Shown: positions 50,601 to 61,162, numbered from the stretch's first letter. The stretch is 64,000 nucleotides of DNA from JACPHD01 sp964526325 (GCA_964526325.1 CAZGKM010000003.1:1-64000); one strand, 5' to 3'. Notes: generated from the letters alone by a model not told the origin. Program-made: numbers and translations.

Positions 50601-53600
50601 TATATTACATCGCCCTTCGGTAATTATAGCGCTACTCCATTCATAGGAACGTCAAGTATCGTTTCAATACCTGTTCTGGCCGAAGGGTATAAGTGGCAGG
50701 TGCTTGCTTGCGATGATAGTAACAGTTGTTCGGCGTGGACTAAATATAATTCAAATACTCCGAACATAAAAATTGATACTACCAATCCGACTGCTCCGGG
50801 CAACTTAACTGAATATTCAAAAACAGATTCTACTATAACTCTAACCTTTGGCGGCCAAGGATCAGATGCAAATTTTGATAAATATAAGATATTTTATAAA
50901 GAAGCAATTTCCGGAGTAACGGAAAATGACATGGAAAAGGTTGACAGTAATTTAAATTTCATTAATTACAACGGTTTTTCGACCACAACCGTTTCCGGTC
51001 TTTCGTCAAACAAGGATTACGTTTTAAATATTTGGATATATGATTTAGCGGGCAATAAGGCCAGCGCATCGGAAATAAATATTAAAACCGAAGTCGGTAT
51101 TAATCCGCCGACCGGCAGTTTTAATTCAATCATTCAAAAAGCTGACGGTTCGGGAACGGTTGATGTATCGATTGAAATAGACGATCAGGAAGATGAAAAT
51201 GTCCGGGCGAAAATAGAGTATGTGCCCGGAGGCGATTGCGATTTTTCTTCATTTTCTTATTTTCCGACTTTAGACGAAACCGATGCTAATATCACGGCAG
51301 ATTTCGGCGACCCGGCAATCGATAATTTAAGCGCTTATCAGATCGGAACGTCAAGCGCCTGGATCAAGACCGCTTCCGGCTCTAATTCAGTTTCTTTTGA
51401 TTGGAATTCTAAGGCCGACTTGCCGAACGGTAACGGAGTTTATTGTTTACGTTTGACTGCTAATGATAACAATGAAGATCAAGCAATATCCGCAACAGCG
51501 ACAACAACCGTTGATAATGTTAAACCGACTCAGCCGGGAAGCTTAACTTCTGTCGGAAATACGGGCTATAGCGTTATTCTTCTTTATGGCGATCAAAGTT
51601 CTGAAACCAATTTTAAAGAATATAAAATATTTTATAAACAAGGTTCAAGCGGCGTTACCGAAGCCGATATGATGCATGCTTCTTCAACCGATAGTAATCT
51701 CGGCTATATTAATTTTAATAGCGCGACAACAACGATTATTTCCGGCCTTTCTCCCGGCACTCAATATGTTTTTAACATTTGGTCTTATGATAAATACGGC
51801 AATAAAGCAAGTTCAACTCAGGAATTAACTTTATTTACAAGCACGGTTACCATAACTGATAAGCATTATTGGATTATTCCGGATAGCGGAACTAATGTAG
51901 GCGCGGATACCACTAGTTTTGCTTGCAATACTACTTTAACTACTATTCCTCAAACTACTATTTTATCAACTTCGGATTCCGTTTGCGGCAGCAGAACAAG
52001 AGTAAGAATTATACCGACTACTGACGGATCATATTTACATCTTTTTGCCGTCTTAAATACCGTTTATACCGAAGATACTTATATTACCGGCTCTACTACG
52101 GCTTCCGCTATAACCGTTTTTGAAAATACCGGAACAATGGTTAATTGGTATTTGGAATTTTGTGAATATAATCCATCGGGCGCTCCCGGTAATTGTAAAT
52201 CTTTAGGTACTTCTGATCAGGTTTCAGCTAACGGTAATAATGTAGCTACAACGCTTTACCCGTCAACCCAGAATATGACCGGCGGGCTTATTAGCGCCGG
52301 CAATAAACTCGCGGTAAAAATATGGAAAATAGATTATTCCGACCCGAATTGGAAAAGAGATGAATTATATTTAGACGAGAATTTTACGCCCGGCATCTCG
52401 TATATAAATATTAAGGAGTCGGTTGTTAATACCACCCCAAACAACACATACTCGCTAGTGCAATATAAAAGCGACGGTGTTACTTCAATCGCCAACGGCT
52501 CTACACATAATGAAAACAACGCAATTTTATCGGCTTTGGCCAAAGATAACGATAATAACGAAGTTTTAACAATTTATTTTGAATTAATACCGAATGCCAG
52601 CAGTTTTACAATATCGAATACAAAACCGGCGAGTTCATGTTCTTCCGGTACGGCTTACGCGAGCTGTTCTAATAAAATTTGGTCAATAGTCAGCGTGCAG
52701 GGAAATTATAAAACTACGCCCTTTACGGGCACTTCAAGCATTCCTTTAATTCCCGATTCGGCCGTCGGCTATAAATGGCAGACGCTTTCATGCGATAAAG
52801 GAGGATTATGTTCAAGCTGGGTAAAATTTAATACTAGCGTCCCTAATTTTAAAATTGATACTTCGCCCGGCACTGCCGGCTCGCTTGGGCAGTATAAAGC
52901 AAACGGCACTACAGCTATTGCTAACAAGGGTTGGACAAATGAAAATCAAGTAAAATTAAAATCATCCGTTACTGATCCCGACTCTGTTGAAACACTAACC
53001 CTATTTTTTGAGTTGATTGATAACGCGAGCAGCTTTACTTCAGCGACAACCAGCGCTTGCGCTTTCAATGATACATGGTCCGGATGTTCGAGTAAAATTT
53101 GGTCGATAAGCTCTTCGTCGGGAGATTACCGTTCAACACCTTTTACCGGAGAAGTTAATCCAAATGGCATACCGGATTCAGCCGACGGTTATAAATGGCA
53201 GGTTATTGCTTGCGATAGCACTAATACCTGTTCAAGCTGGGTTGATTTTAATTCGGATCCGAATTTTAAAGTTGATTTTACGGCGCCTACCGCTCCGGCC
53301 GCCTTGTCGTTTAATAATGTTGGTGCTACCAGCATAACTTTTAATTTGGGAACGCCGGGCTCGGACACAAATTTCGATTTATACAGGATATTTTATAAAA
53401 TAGGCACTTCCGGAGTGAAAGAAACCGATACGCCGTTTAACGATAATAATTTTAATTATGTTGACTTTAACGGAGCGGCGACAACAACTATTTCGAGTTT
53501 ATCTGCAAATTCAGATTATGTTTTTAATATATGGATTTATGATAAAGCCGGCAACAAAGCAAGTTCTACTCCGGAAATATCCACTACTACCAAGAGCTCT

Positions 53601-56600
53601 TTTACTCCGCCAACCGGCCTTTTTAATTCAGTCGCGCAAAAGACAGACGGTTCGGGCGCGATTGATATATCAATCCAGGTTGATGATGACGATAATGACG
53701 ATATTTTGCGCGCCAAACTAGAATATGAAGCCGGGTCAAGTTGCGCTTTTTCTCCCGGTCCGGTCCCATACATAGATGAAACCGACGAAAATATTACAGC
53801 CGTTCACGGCGATCCGGACGTAGATAATAATAGCGAATATCAAGTAGGAACTTCAACCGGATGGATAATTACCTCGCTTGGAGTAAATTATGTCCAATTT
53901 GATTGGTTATCAAAAATGAATGTTCCGACTGCCGATGGAACTTATTGTATGCGCTTAACCGTTAATGACGGTGGTTATAGCCAAATAACTCCCAGCACCC
54001 AATTATTAATTATTGATAATATTGCTCCGATCGCTCCGGGCGCCTTAACTTTAAACAAAAGTACGGCTACTACTTTAACTTTGAATTTAGGTTCGCAAAG
54101 CTTTGATACGCGTTTTAATGATTACCGCGTTTTTTATTCAACCACCTCGCCCGCGACTGTTTATGGCGTCGAGCATGATGATCAAAATTTTGATTATGCT
54201 AATTATAACGGAGCAACAACAACGGTAATTACCGGACTAAAAGAAAATACCCAATATTATATTAATATTTGGGCTTATGACGATCTTGGGAATAAAGCAA
54301 GTTCGACCAGCCAGCTCTCGGTAAAAACCAATGGTCTGCCTTATAGCGGGTTGGCAAGCGGACAATATAAAAATGACGGCGTAACCGCGATTGCTAACGG
54401 CGACTGGACGGATGAAAACACAATAAAATTAACCGCAAGCGCTAATGATCCCGATACGAGCGAGATGGTAACTTTATATTTTGAATTATTGCCTAATACG
54501 TCAAGCTTTAAAACAGCGACCGGCGAACCGACCGGAGCTTGCGTTTATGGAACCGCTTATAACTCTTGCACCAGTAAAATTTGGTTTGTGGCTTCTTCGA
54601 GCCCGGGCGATTATAGCGTAACTCCGTTTACGGATACGGTAAGCATAACTTCGATTCCTGATTCCGCTACCGGCTATAAATGGCAGTTATTAGCCTGCGA
54701 CGACTCGGGCGATTGCGCCAATAGCTGGGTTAAATTTAATGTTACGCAGCCTAATTTTAAAGTTGATAATACCATTCCGACCGCCGCCGGCCAGTTAACG
54801 GAAAATACTAAAACATCAAGAAGTATAACCTTGAATTTTGGCTCCCAAGGGTCAGATGCCAACTTTTTAACTTATAAAATATTTTATGCCACTACCTCAC
54901 CGGTTTCCGAAGCAAGTATGGAGCATGTTGATTCTAATTTAGGATTAATAAATTATAATGGTGCTAGTACAACACTAATAAATAATTTAGAATCAAACAC
55001 TGCTTATTATATTAATATTTGGATTTACGATCAAGCCGGTAATAAAGCGAGCTCAACCGCTGTCTCAATTACAACCAGCAATAGCGGCACGCCGGTAAGC
55101 GCTCAATACTGGATTACACCCGATTACGGGACTAATGTCGGAGCGGATACCACCTCTATTTCATGCAATAATTCATTAACCGTTATTCCGCAGACGGCTT
55201 TACTTGTTGGTTCAGATTCTTCATGCGCCAGCGTAACTCGTATAAGATACACGCCAACCGCTAACGGAACATATTTAATCGGCTTTTTTGTTTTAAATAA
55301 CGCTTACACGGCTGATACTTATATTTCCGGCAATAGCACGGCCTCAGCTATGACCGTATCTGAATTTACTGGTACGTCAATATATTGGTATTATGAATTT
55401 TGTGAATATGATCCGAGCGGCTCGCCAAGAAACTGCAATTCAATAGGAACTTCAACGTCTGTTTCCGAAGGCGCGCTTAATAATAATACGACTCTTTATC
55501 CGGTTACCGTTAATATGACAGGCGGCACAATCCACGCAGGCAATAAGTTGGCCGTAAAAGTATGGATGGTTGATTCTTCCAATCCTAACTGGAACCTTGC
55601 AAGTTTTTATTTAGACGAAAGCAATACTCCGGGAGTTTCTTATATTAATATTACGGAAACCCTGGACGTAGTTCCTTCTAATCCCTATAATTTAAATCAA
55701 TATAAAAGCGACGGTTCAATCGCTATTTCTAACGGCGGCTGGACCGGAGAAAATCAAGTTATACTCTCGGCGACCGTTACTGATCCGGAATTAAGCGATA
55801 CCATAACTTTATATTTCGAAGTTTTAGATAATAGCGGCAGTTTTACTACTGATACTGCCGAGCCGGTTAGCCCTTGCTCTTCCGGAACTGCTTTCGCTGA
55901 TTGCTCCAGTAAAATCTGGTCGGTTACTTCGGCGCTTGGTAATTATAGCTCGACTCCTTACACCGGCACATCAAGCATAACGTCCTTAGCCGATTCAGCT
56001 ACCGGCTATAAATGGCATGTTTTAGCTTGCGATTCCGGTAGTAATTGTTCAAGCTGGTCCGATCCGGGCAGCGATCCTAATTTTAAAGTGGATATCGTAT
56101 CGCCAACATCGCCGGGCGCTTTAACCGTAAGCTCAAAGAACAGTACGAGCGTTACGCTTAATTTTGGAACTCAAACAACGGAAAGTAACTTTTTTAAATA
56201 TAGAATATTTTATAAAATAGGCGCTTCAGGGGTTGCAGAATCGGATAATGAGCATGGTGATTCGGATTTGAATTTTATTGACTATAACGGTACCTTCAAT
56301 ACTACTGTAAATAATTTAAGCCCTAATACCCAATATGTTTTTAATATCTGGGCATATGATTTAGCCGGCAATAAAGCCAGTTCAACAACCGAAGTAGCCA
56401 CGACTACCAACCTCGCCGCCTTTATAACTCAAAAATCTTATTTATTGGAAAATGACGATGGAGTCGATGTTAATTCCAATACGGCAGAAGTATCGCCTGA
56501 CAACCAGCTAAGCAATGTAAATATCGGAGAAAGAATAAATGCGAGAATCCAAATTGATAACACCGGCGGCGATGATTTAAATGGTAAAATATATAAACTG

Positions 56601-59522
56601 CAATTTGAAAATCAAACCGATAATCCTGGCACATGGACAGATGTAGGTAATACGACCCAGATAAGCTATTCGTTAGGCTTATCCGGCGCTAACGCCGATC
56701 CAATTACTTCGTTTAAAGCTACTGCCAATACCAATACTTGGACTAACGGGTTATGGCATGAAAATACCGGCCAAACCGGGAGCTATTCGCTGCAAAAAAA
56801 TAAATATACAGAATTTGTTTTTGCTATAAAAACCAATCTTTCCAGTCCGGGCAAAACTTACAGATTGCGGCTTTATAATCAAACCGATTCGGCCGTTCTG
56901 GGCAGCTATAGCTTATATCCGACAATAGTTACAGCCGCCACCGATATAAAAAAATATTCAAAAGATAAAGTTACCAGTTTAGGTTCAACAAAAAATGATT
57001 TAACATATTATTTTGACCCCCAGGGATACAGCGATATCAGCGCCGATGATTCCGATCGCGACGGAATTCTGTCTTTTGCCCAAATTCCGGTTTTTAATTT
57101 TGCGATTAAACATACAAACAATACTGACGCTATGTCTATCGGCTGGAACGGACAATCAAGCTTTGCTCCGTCAACTAATAACGTGATTTTACAGGTTTTT
57201 AGGTTTGGTACGACAAATTCTTGGGTAACCGTAGATACCGAGTCTGCTGCCGGAGCAGATACCGACTTTGATTTAATCGGTTCTTTAAATTCATCATTAT
57301 CGGAATATTACGACGGATCAAATTGGACCTATTGGCGGGTTTACCAAACAGCCGGAATTCAGGTTTTAAAAAGCGATTATTTTAATATTAATTTTTCCGC
57401 TCCAATCCCGGAAACAAGCCAAATTCATTACCGCTGGCGTGATGACGACGGAAGCGAATCGGGAGCGAGCTGGAAAGAAGCGGAAGATGCCGGATATCCT
57501 ACGCTTGGCACGGCTTTAAACAAACTTACAAACGTGCGTTTAAGAATATCAGTATCTAATACTGGCGGAGGAGACGCTACGAATAATAATTACCGGTTAG
57601 AATATGCGCCGACCGCCACAAACTGCTTAACTGATCCCGGGGGCTGGATAACCGTACCCATAACCGCGGCCACAGAATCTTTTAATATGGCTACCAGCTC
57701 AAATTTTTCTAATGGAGACGCTACGACCAAGCAACTTATTGATTCGGAGGGGTATGTGTTTACTAGCGGAAATATAATAGAAGATCCTTCTAATACTACG
57801 AGCAATATAACATTATCAGAGAAAAGATATACGGAAGTTGAGTATGTTTTTAAAGCAAATAATAATGCCGGAGATGGAGCCACTTATTGTTTCAGAGTAA
57901 CTAATAACGGGGCTTCTATTGATAATTACAATATTTTTCCCGAGCTTACGTTATCCGGAGTAATTAACACAGTACCGGCTTTTACTATAAATCCGGTAGA
58001 TAATGGTTCGGCTTCAACCACTCCAACGAATTACGGTTCTAATGTTAATTTTTTAGCTACAGCCAGTGATCCGGAAGACGATGATTATTATTTGGCAATT
58101 TGTAAAACAGATAGTATTACGGCCGGTAATGACGGTCCGCCGTCATGCGCCGGCGGAAGTTGGTGCGTTTCTTCTTTAGCTTCTAGTACAGTAGAAGCTA
58201 ATTGCAGTTATGCGGTAGCTACCTCTACCGAAGAATTGCCTTGGTATGGTTTTGTCTGCGATAAAAGAGCCGGCACGGGAGTAGCAAAGTGCTCGGCAAG
58301 CTCGCAGGGCGGATGGGGCAACGATGATGATTCGCCGTTTAATGTTAATAATCGGCCGGTATTTACCAGCGTTTCTACTTTAGTTAATAATCAAGACCCC
58401 GGAAGCTTGTTTACTATTACAACAGTTTCAAGCGATACAGATTCATCCGGAGGAACCGACACTTTGTATTTATACGTATGCCGGACTAACGGCGCTACCG
58501 CCGCGGGTTGTACCGGCGGAGCCGGCAATACTGTTTGTTCGGCAATCGCGACAAGTTCGCCTAACGCAAAATGTTATTACCAAGATACGGCGCCGACGCC
58601 GGCAGGAGTAAATACGTATTACGCTTTTATTTTTGATAATCACGATTTAGCCGCAAGTAGTAATTCAAGAAGCAGCTCTTACGCAATAAATAACGTTGCT
58701 CCGACTCTTGGTTCGTTATTTTTAAACGGTGGAGCAAATATCAGTTTAAATATAAAGGGCGCTCCTGATACTTTAATCCAAACCATAAATACTTCTGTCG
58801 TAGATCCTAATGGTTGTGGAACCGGATTAGTAAGCGCTACGGCGGTTATTTATATGTCAAACGCAGTGAATGGAAATAATTGCACTGGCAATGATAATGA
58901 CTGCTACCAAATAGCAACCGGCAGTTGCGTAAAAAGCGCTTGTACCGGAGATGATGATGATACGGCAACTTATACTTGCGGGGCAAGCTTAAAGCATTTC
59001 GCGATTCCGACCGATGATTCGGACGGAAATCCTTGGGAGCCGCATAATTGGCTTTCGACAATTCGGATTTTTGACGGAGTAAGCTACGCGGCAACAACGT
59101 CGCCAGGCGTTGAGTTGGTTACATCGCAGGCGCTAGAGGTTACTGAAACAGTGATAGATTTCGGCTCCACTTTATTTCCTGGTGAAAATTCAGGAACAAA
59201 CAATAAAACTACGGAGATTATAAATTTTGGGAATTGCCCGATAGATACAAATCTTTTAGGGACTGATATGGCCGGCGACCCATCAGGAACTATAAACGTA
59301 AATAATTTAGAATGGGATTTAACCCAAAATTTTAGCTGGTCATCTGGCAATGACTTAACAACATTCGGGACGAATGTTGATACTATAATACCTAAAGCAA
59401 CAAGCTCTAATAATGTCTCGGATATAATTTATTGGGGGATAGGAATTCCATTTGGATCAGACGCATCAACTTATACGGGATTAAATACTTTTGGCTCCGT
59501 ATTAGACAATGATGGCTGGTAG
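47670..59522 (+). CDS. Giant surface protein 3 (3950 aa)
   Basis: An N-terminal membrane helix (about 12-30) is followed by a Glu/Asn/Pro-rich linker (about 60-190) and a jelly-roll-like domain (about 230-355). The macroglobulin-like module comes next (about 510-740; SVYAPTETAYLQMGVLDD), then at least ten alternating PPTG/FN3-like units. Two copies of a YWI-PDxGTNVGADTTS module are present. The protein also holds an IHYRWRDDDGSES domain and Cys-containing domains near the end (about 3440-3800), closing in TYTGLNTFGSVLDNDGW. Residues about 575-858 are encoded by DNA nearly identical to giant 2. No catalytic motif is seen. It is likely an extended adhesin or surface fibre anchored by its N-terminus. 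Confidence 0.87.
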   Translation: MRVFLNNKFKSINFYICIIFVIFIILLLTNINHPVFGEEKGKTLKQINIFPALITLGGEEGEGEIEWKNINNVYSGDLSSEADLSEFSQDNSVYIKKAGEDEANINSSSSPFLFTEPEQQTQENPQKIEETNENILDDSAETGAINSELLIEENILPAENPNLENPPPNLETQPVNLEALPAEGPKEELDKATDGEAVIINYFKEKINRIFSSILNFKTAKANENPIIDISNVIEEQDKNTGKSLIFSDFSMPPGTISSEKINNLQLRLSLAAFGQPGDRLLIEYSQGEIWNDLYTLDLSRLISNKLNGGYFLYALPVLESWDDLGNFKIRITYLDGGNSKGGLELFLDSLWLEVDCEESGVLIENEATQEIDNQPVIEEKEKISLEEKLGIIKNNKYNLELISNSVDFSMIDQPKFDFLLKKNRGLLSGLGAQILGLFRDEYENIEIKAEVFNLNQEKEERISPVVSYQKDGKFKVELDRGLRKLKSGKYSALIEIWDGEEFISSIQDFTWGVLAINLNKSVYAPTETAYLQMGVLDDFGHTICDAGLYLEITAPDGGVAKLNTENGLVIKNQECGPNNVIDSPDYYAHYGLAGAGKYKIKLTANTANGVKEITDEFEVRDYIPFEIERIGPTRIYPLAPYQMKFSIKANKDFKGTFSEYIPGNFTVTESVGAETVSEGNYIFINWPVDWQIGQTYEYQYTFDAPDVSPEFYLLGPARAGDFEELRQWQIASDAVENLWSGSNAGASGVTVTNTANANGSATSTWSNAVDSAGRWAANAGTWTFTMNNSAIGTGTINSVYLYLKHYQSGQVDDALSIQVYDGTAWTTVQSYNATTRPPTGDTTNNWDVSSILNTWTKIDAALIRILGVAKVGGHDAITWYVDTVELRVDYVSNSPPDQASSLLQYRSDGATVIPNNGWSNGNIVLKAQATDADTTEIVSLYFEFIASSTSFTTSTSLPAGACASGTAYGSCSGKIWYITSPFGNYSATPFIGTSSIVSIPVLAEGYKWQVLACDDSNSCSAWTKYNSNTPNIKIDTTNPTAPGNLTEYSKTDSTITLTFGGQGSDANFDKYKIFYKEAISGVTENDMEKVDSNLNFINYNGFSTTTVSGLSSNKDYVLNIWIYDLAGNKASASEINIKTEVGINPPTGSFNSIIQKADGSGTVDVSIEIDDQEDENVRAKIEYVPGGDCDFSSFSYFPTLDETDANITADFGDPAIDNLSAYQIGTSSAWIKTASGSNSVSFDWNSKADLPNGNGVYCLRLTANDNNEDQAISATATTTVDNVKPTQPGSLTSVGNTGYSVILLYGDQSSETNFKEYKIFYKQGSSGVTEADMMHASSTDSNLGYINFNSATTTIISGLSPGTQYVFNIWSYDKYGNKASSTQELTLFTSTVTITDKHYWIIPDSGTNVGADTTSFACNTTLTTIPQTTILSTSDSVCGSRTRVRIIPTTDGSYLHLFAVLNTVYTEDTYITGSTTASAITVFENTGTMVNWYLEFCEYNPSGAPGNCKSLGTSDQVSANGNNVATTLYPSTQNMTGGLISAGNKLAVKIWKIDYSDPNWKRDELYLDENFTPGISYINIKESVVNTTPNNTYSLVQYKSDGVTSIANGSTHNENNAILSALAKDNDNNEVLTIYFELIPNASSFTISNTKPASSCSSGTAYASCSNKIWSIVSVQGNYKTTPFTGTSSIPLIPDSAVGYKWQTLSCDKGGLCSSWVKFNTSVPNFKIDTSPGTAGSLGQYKANGTTAIANKGWTNENQVKLKSSVTDPDSVETLTLFFELIDNASSFTSATTSACAFNDTWSGCSSKIWSISSSSGDYRSTPFTGEVNPNGIPDSADGYKWQVIACDSTNTCSSWVDFNSDPNFKVDFTAPTAPAALSFNNVGATSITFNLGTPGSDTNFDLYRIFYKIGTSGVKETDTPFNDNNFNYVDFNGAATTTISSLSANSDYVFNIWIYDKAGNKASSTPEISTTTKSSFTPPTGLFNSVAQKTDGSGAIDISIQVDDDDNDDILRAKLEYEAGSSCAFSPGPVPYIDETDENITAVHGDPDVDNNSEYQVGTSTGWIITSLGVNYVQFDWLSKMNVPTADGTYCMRLTVNDGGYSQITPSTQLLIIDNIAPIAPGALTLNKSTATTLTLNLGSQSFDTRFNDYRVFYSTTSPATVYGVEHDDQNFDYANYNGATTTVITGLKENTQYYINIWAYDDLGNKASSTSQLSVKTNGLPYSGLASGQYKNDGVTAIANGDWTDENTIKLTASANDPDTSEMVTLYFELLPNTSSFKTATGEPTGACVYGTAYNSCTSKIWFVASSSPGDYSVTPFTDTVSITSIPDSATGYKWQLLACDDSGDCANSWVKFNVTQPNFKVDNTIPTAAGQLTENTKTSRSITLNFGSQGSDANFLTYKIFYATTSPVSEASMEHVDSNLGLINYNGASTTLINNLESNTAYYINIWIYDQAGNKASSTAVSITTSNSGTPVSAQYWITPDYGTNVGADTTSISCNNSLTVIPQTALLVGSDSSCASVTRIRYTPTANGTYLIGFFVLNNAYTADTYISGNSTASAMTVSEFTGTSIYWYYEFCEYDPSGSPRNCNSIGTSTSVSEGALNNNTTLYPVTVNMTGGTIHAGNKLAVKVWMVDSSNPNWNLASFYLDESNTPGVSYINITETLDVVPSNPYNLNQYKSDGSIAISNGGWTGENQVILSATVTDPELSDTITLYFEVLDNSGSFTTDTAEPVSPCSSGTAFADCSSKIWSVTSALGNYSSTPYTGTSSITSLADSATGYKWHVLACDSGSNCSSWSDPGSDPNFKVDIVSPTSPGALTVSSKNSTSVTLNFGTQTTESNFFKYRIFYKIGASGVAESDNEHGDSDLNFIDYNGTFNTTVNNLSPNTQYVFNIWAYDLAGNKASSTTEVATTTNLAAFITQKSYLLENDDGVDVNSNTAEVSPDNQLSNVNIGERINARIQIDNTGGDDLNGKIYKLQFENQTDNPGTWTDVGNTTQISYSLGLSGANADPITSFKATANTNTWTNGLWHENTGQTGSYSLQKNKYTEFVFAIKTNLSSPGKTYRLRLYNQTDSAVLGSYSLYPTIVTAATDIKKYSKDKVTSLGSTKNDLTYYFDPQGYSDISADDSDRDGILSFAQIPVFNFAIKHTNNTDAMSIGWNGQSSFAPSTNNVILQVFRFGTTNSWVTVDTESAAGADTDFDLIGSLNSSLSEYYDGSNWTYWRVYQTAGIQVLKSDYFNINFSAPIPETSQIHYRWRDDDGSESGASWKEAEDAGYPTLGTALNKLTNVRLRISVSNTGGGDATNNNYRLEYAPTATNCLTDPGGWITVPITAATESFNMATSSNFSNGDATTKQLIDSEGYVFTSGNIIEDPSNTTSNITLSEKRYTEVEYVFKANNNAGDGATYCFRVTNNGASIDNYNIFPELTLSGVINTVPAFTINPVDNGSASTTPTNYGSNVNFLATASDPEDDDYYLAICKTDSITAGNDGPPSCAGGSWCVSSLASSTVEANCSYAVATSTEELPWYGFVCDKRAGTGVAKCSASSQGGWGNDDDSPFNVNNRPVFTSVSTLVNNQDPGSLFTITTVSSDTDSSGGTDTLYLYVCRTNGATAAGCTGGAGNTVCSAIATSSPNAKCYYQDTAPTPAGVNTYYAFIFDNHDLAASSNSRSSSYAINNVAPTLGSLFLNGGANISLNIKGAPDTLIQTINTSVVDPNGCGTGLVSATAVIYMSNAVNGNNCTGNDNDCYQIATGSCVKSACTGDDDDTATYTCGASLKHFAIPTDDSDGNPWEPHNWLSTIRIFDGVSYAATTSPGVELVTSQALEVTETVIDFGSTLFPGENSGTNNKTTEIINFGNCPIDTNLLGTDMAGDPSGTINVNNLEWDLTQNFSWSSGNDLTTFGTNVDTIIPKATSSNNVSDIIYWGIGIPFGSDASTYTGLNTFGSVLDNDGW
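49391..50245 (+). repeat. 855-bp segment nearly identical to 28062-28916
   Basis: Second copy of the shared block (offset 21329), with a single visible mismatch at 50191. The surrounding module is related but diverged, so the sharp edges mark a recent exchange. Both copies have the same orientation and reading frame. Confidence 0.9.
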
Positions 59523-59568
59523 AAATTTAAAATTTTGGAATAAAAATGTTTATCAATTGTTGAAATTA

Positions 59569-59577
59569 TGTTATAAT
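59569..59577 (+). promoter_or_regulatory. Extended -10 promoter of the FN3 protein gene
   Basis: TGT-TATAAT at 59569-59577, 28 bases before the ATG at 59606. No clear -35. Confidence 0.55.
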
Positions 59578-59605
59578 ATTTTTAATTAGTAAGCTCCAAA
59601 TTCCT

Positions 59606-61162
59606 ATGTTGCATAAAAAAATTATTGTTATCAACTTGATTTTGTTTATCACGGTTGTTTTTGTTTGTTTATTCACAATTTATCAATTTCCTCTTTTTGA
59701 TTTAAATAATTTTAAACTTAACGCCGCGATTGCCGAGGAAGAAGAAGAAATCGATGAAGAGCCGCCGGTTATTTCCAATATTAATATATCCGAAATTACT
59801 GCCACTTCAACAAAAATAACCTGGAAAACCGACGAAAATGCCGATTCATTAATAAATTATTCGATAAATAAAAATTATGGAATTTCCAGAGATTCAGCAA
59901 TGGAGAATACGCATGAAATATTGTTGGATGATTTATTGCCGGAAAAATTATATTATTTTAGAATAATTTCTTCTGATTCTATAGGTAATCAAAGCATTTC
60001 AAATGATTATTCCTTCACTACGCTTCAAGAGCAGGTTAGCGAATTGCCCGGAGAAGAAAATAAACCAACCGATAACGAGGAGTACAAACAATCAGAGCTG
60101 GTCGATAAAACATTAGAGATGCTGGAAAAAATTACCGACGAAGAAAGTTTATCGCTGATAGAATCAGCAATAAAGAATATTGCCGAAGAATCAGCCTCAG
60201 CTCCGACGGTAAGAGGAAACTCCGCGAATGTAGAAACAGGAACCGATTATGCCATAATAAGATGGACAACCGATAAGGATTCAAATTCAATGGCCAGTAT
60301 TTCCGAAGAAAAAGATTACGATATTAACAATCCGGATATTTATTTATGGAAAATGGGTGAGCCGGACGAGATGGTAAAACAGCACGAGGTTTATGTTGCC
60401 GGCTTAAAGCCCGCCACAACTTATCATTACATAGTTTCCTCAAAGTCAATTTTAGGGCTAGAGGGAAGAAGTGAGGACAGCACTTTTAGGACAAAATCCA
60501 TATTACCGGAAATTTACAATATTAATCTTGTTAAAATTGAAGAAGAATCCGTGACTATTGCCTGGAGTACGAACGTCCCATGCTCCGCGATTATTGAATA
60601 TACGGATTTGAATACGAATGAGGCCAGGCTTGAAGGTAATTCAACTTTAGCCACTTCGCATTTAATTAAACTTAATAATTTGAAATTTGATACTTATTAT
60701 TCCGCTATAATCAGCGTGGAAAACGAACAGGGCGAAAAAACGGTTTCCGGTCCTATTACTTTTACGACCGCCAAAGATGAATTTGCTCCCATAATATCCA
60801 AAGTAAATACCGAATCAACTCTTTATCCCGGTTCAGAAAATAGGACGCAAACCGTAATTAGCTGGCAGACTGACGAAGTATCCGTTTGCCAATTTTTTTA
60901 TCAGCAAGGCTTAGCCTCATCGAAAGAAGAAGCGAGCTCTTTTCCCAAAGAAGAAGATTTTATAAGCAAGCATATTCAAGTAGTGAATGCGTTTCAATCT
61001 TCATCGGTTTATAAATTTTGGATTTCCTGCGAAGATAAGGCCGCTAACTTAACCAGATCGGAAGATTTTACAATGCTTACGCCCGCTCAAGAACAAAGCA
61101 TAATAGATTTAATTATCAAAAATTTTGAAGGAACTTTCGGCTGGTTAAATAAGAAGCAGTAA
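59606..61162 (+). CDS. Membrane-anchored FN3-repeat protein, 518 aa
   Basis: An N-terminal helix (about 7-26) is followed by an acidic stretch (AEEEEEIDEEPP) and four fibronectin type III-like domains (about 50-140, 200-297, 300-392 and 393-492). These have the motif T-x-W-x-T/S-(D/N)-x near each start, as in the FN3-like modules of purple acid phosphatase-type proteins. A helical Glu/Lys linker (about 150-190) separates the first two. The C-terminus has an amphipathic helix. No enzyme motif is present. It has its own promoter and stands between giant 3 and an ABC transporter. A surface-binding or scaffold role is inferred. Confidence 0.8.
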   Translation: MLHKKIIVINLILFITVVFVCLFTIYQFPLFDLNNFKLNAAIAEEEEEIDEEPPVISNINISEITATSTKITWKTDENADSLINYSINKNYGISRDSAMENTHEILLDDLLPEKLYYFRIISSDSIGNQSISNDYSFTTLQEQVSELPGEENKPTDNEEYKQSELVDKTLEMLEKITDEESLSLIESAIKNIAEESASAPTVRGNSANVETGTDYAIIRWTTDKDSNSMASISEEKDYDINNPDIYLWKMGEPDEMVKQHEVYVAGLKPATTYHYIVSSKSILGLEGRSEDSTFRTKSILPEIYNINLVKIEEESVTIAWSTNVPCSAIIEYTDLNTNEARLEGNSTLATSHLIKLNNLKFDTYYSAIISVENEQGEKTVSGPITFTTAKDEFAPIISKVNTESTLYPGSENRTQTVISWQTDEVSVCQFFYQQGLASSKEEASSFPKEEDFISKHIQVVNAFQSSSVYKFWISCEDKAANLTRSEDFTMLTPAQEQSIIDLIIKNFEGTFGWLNKKQ

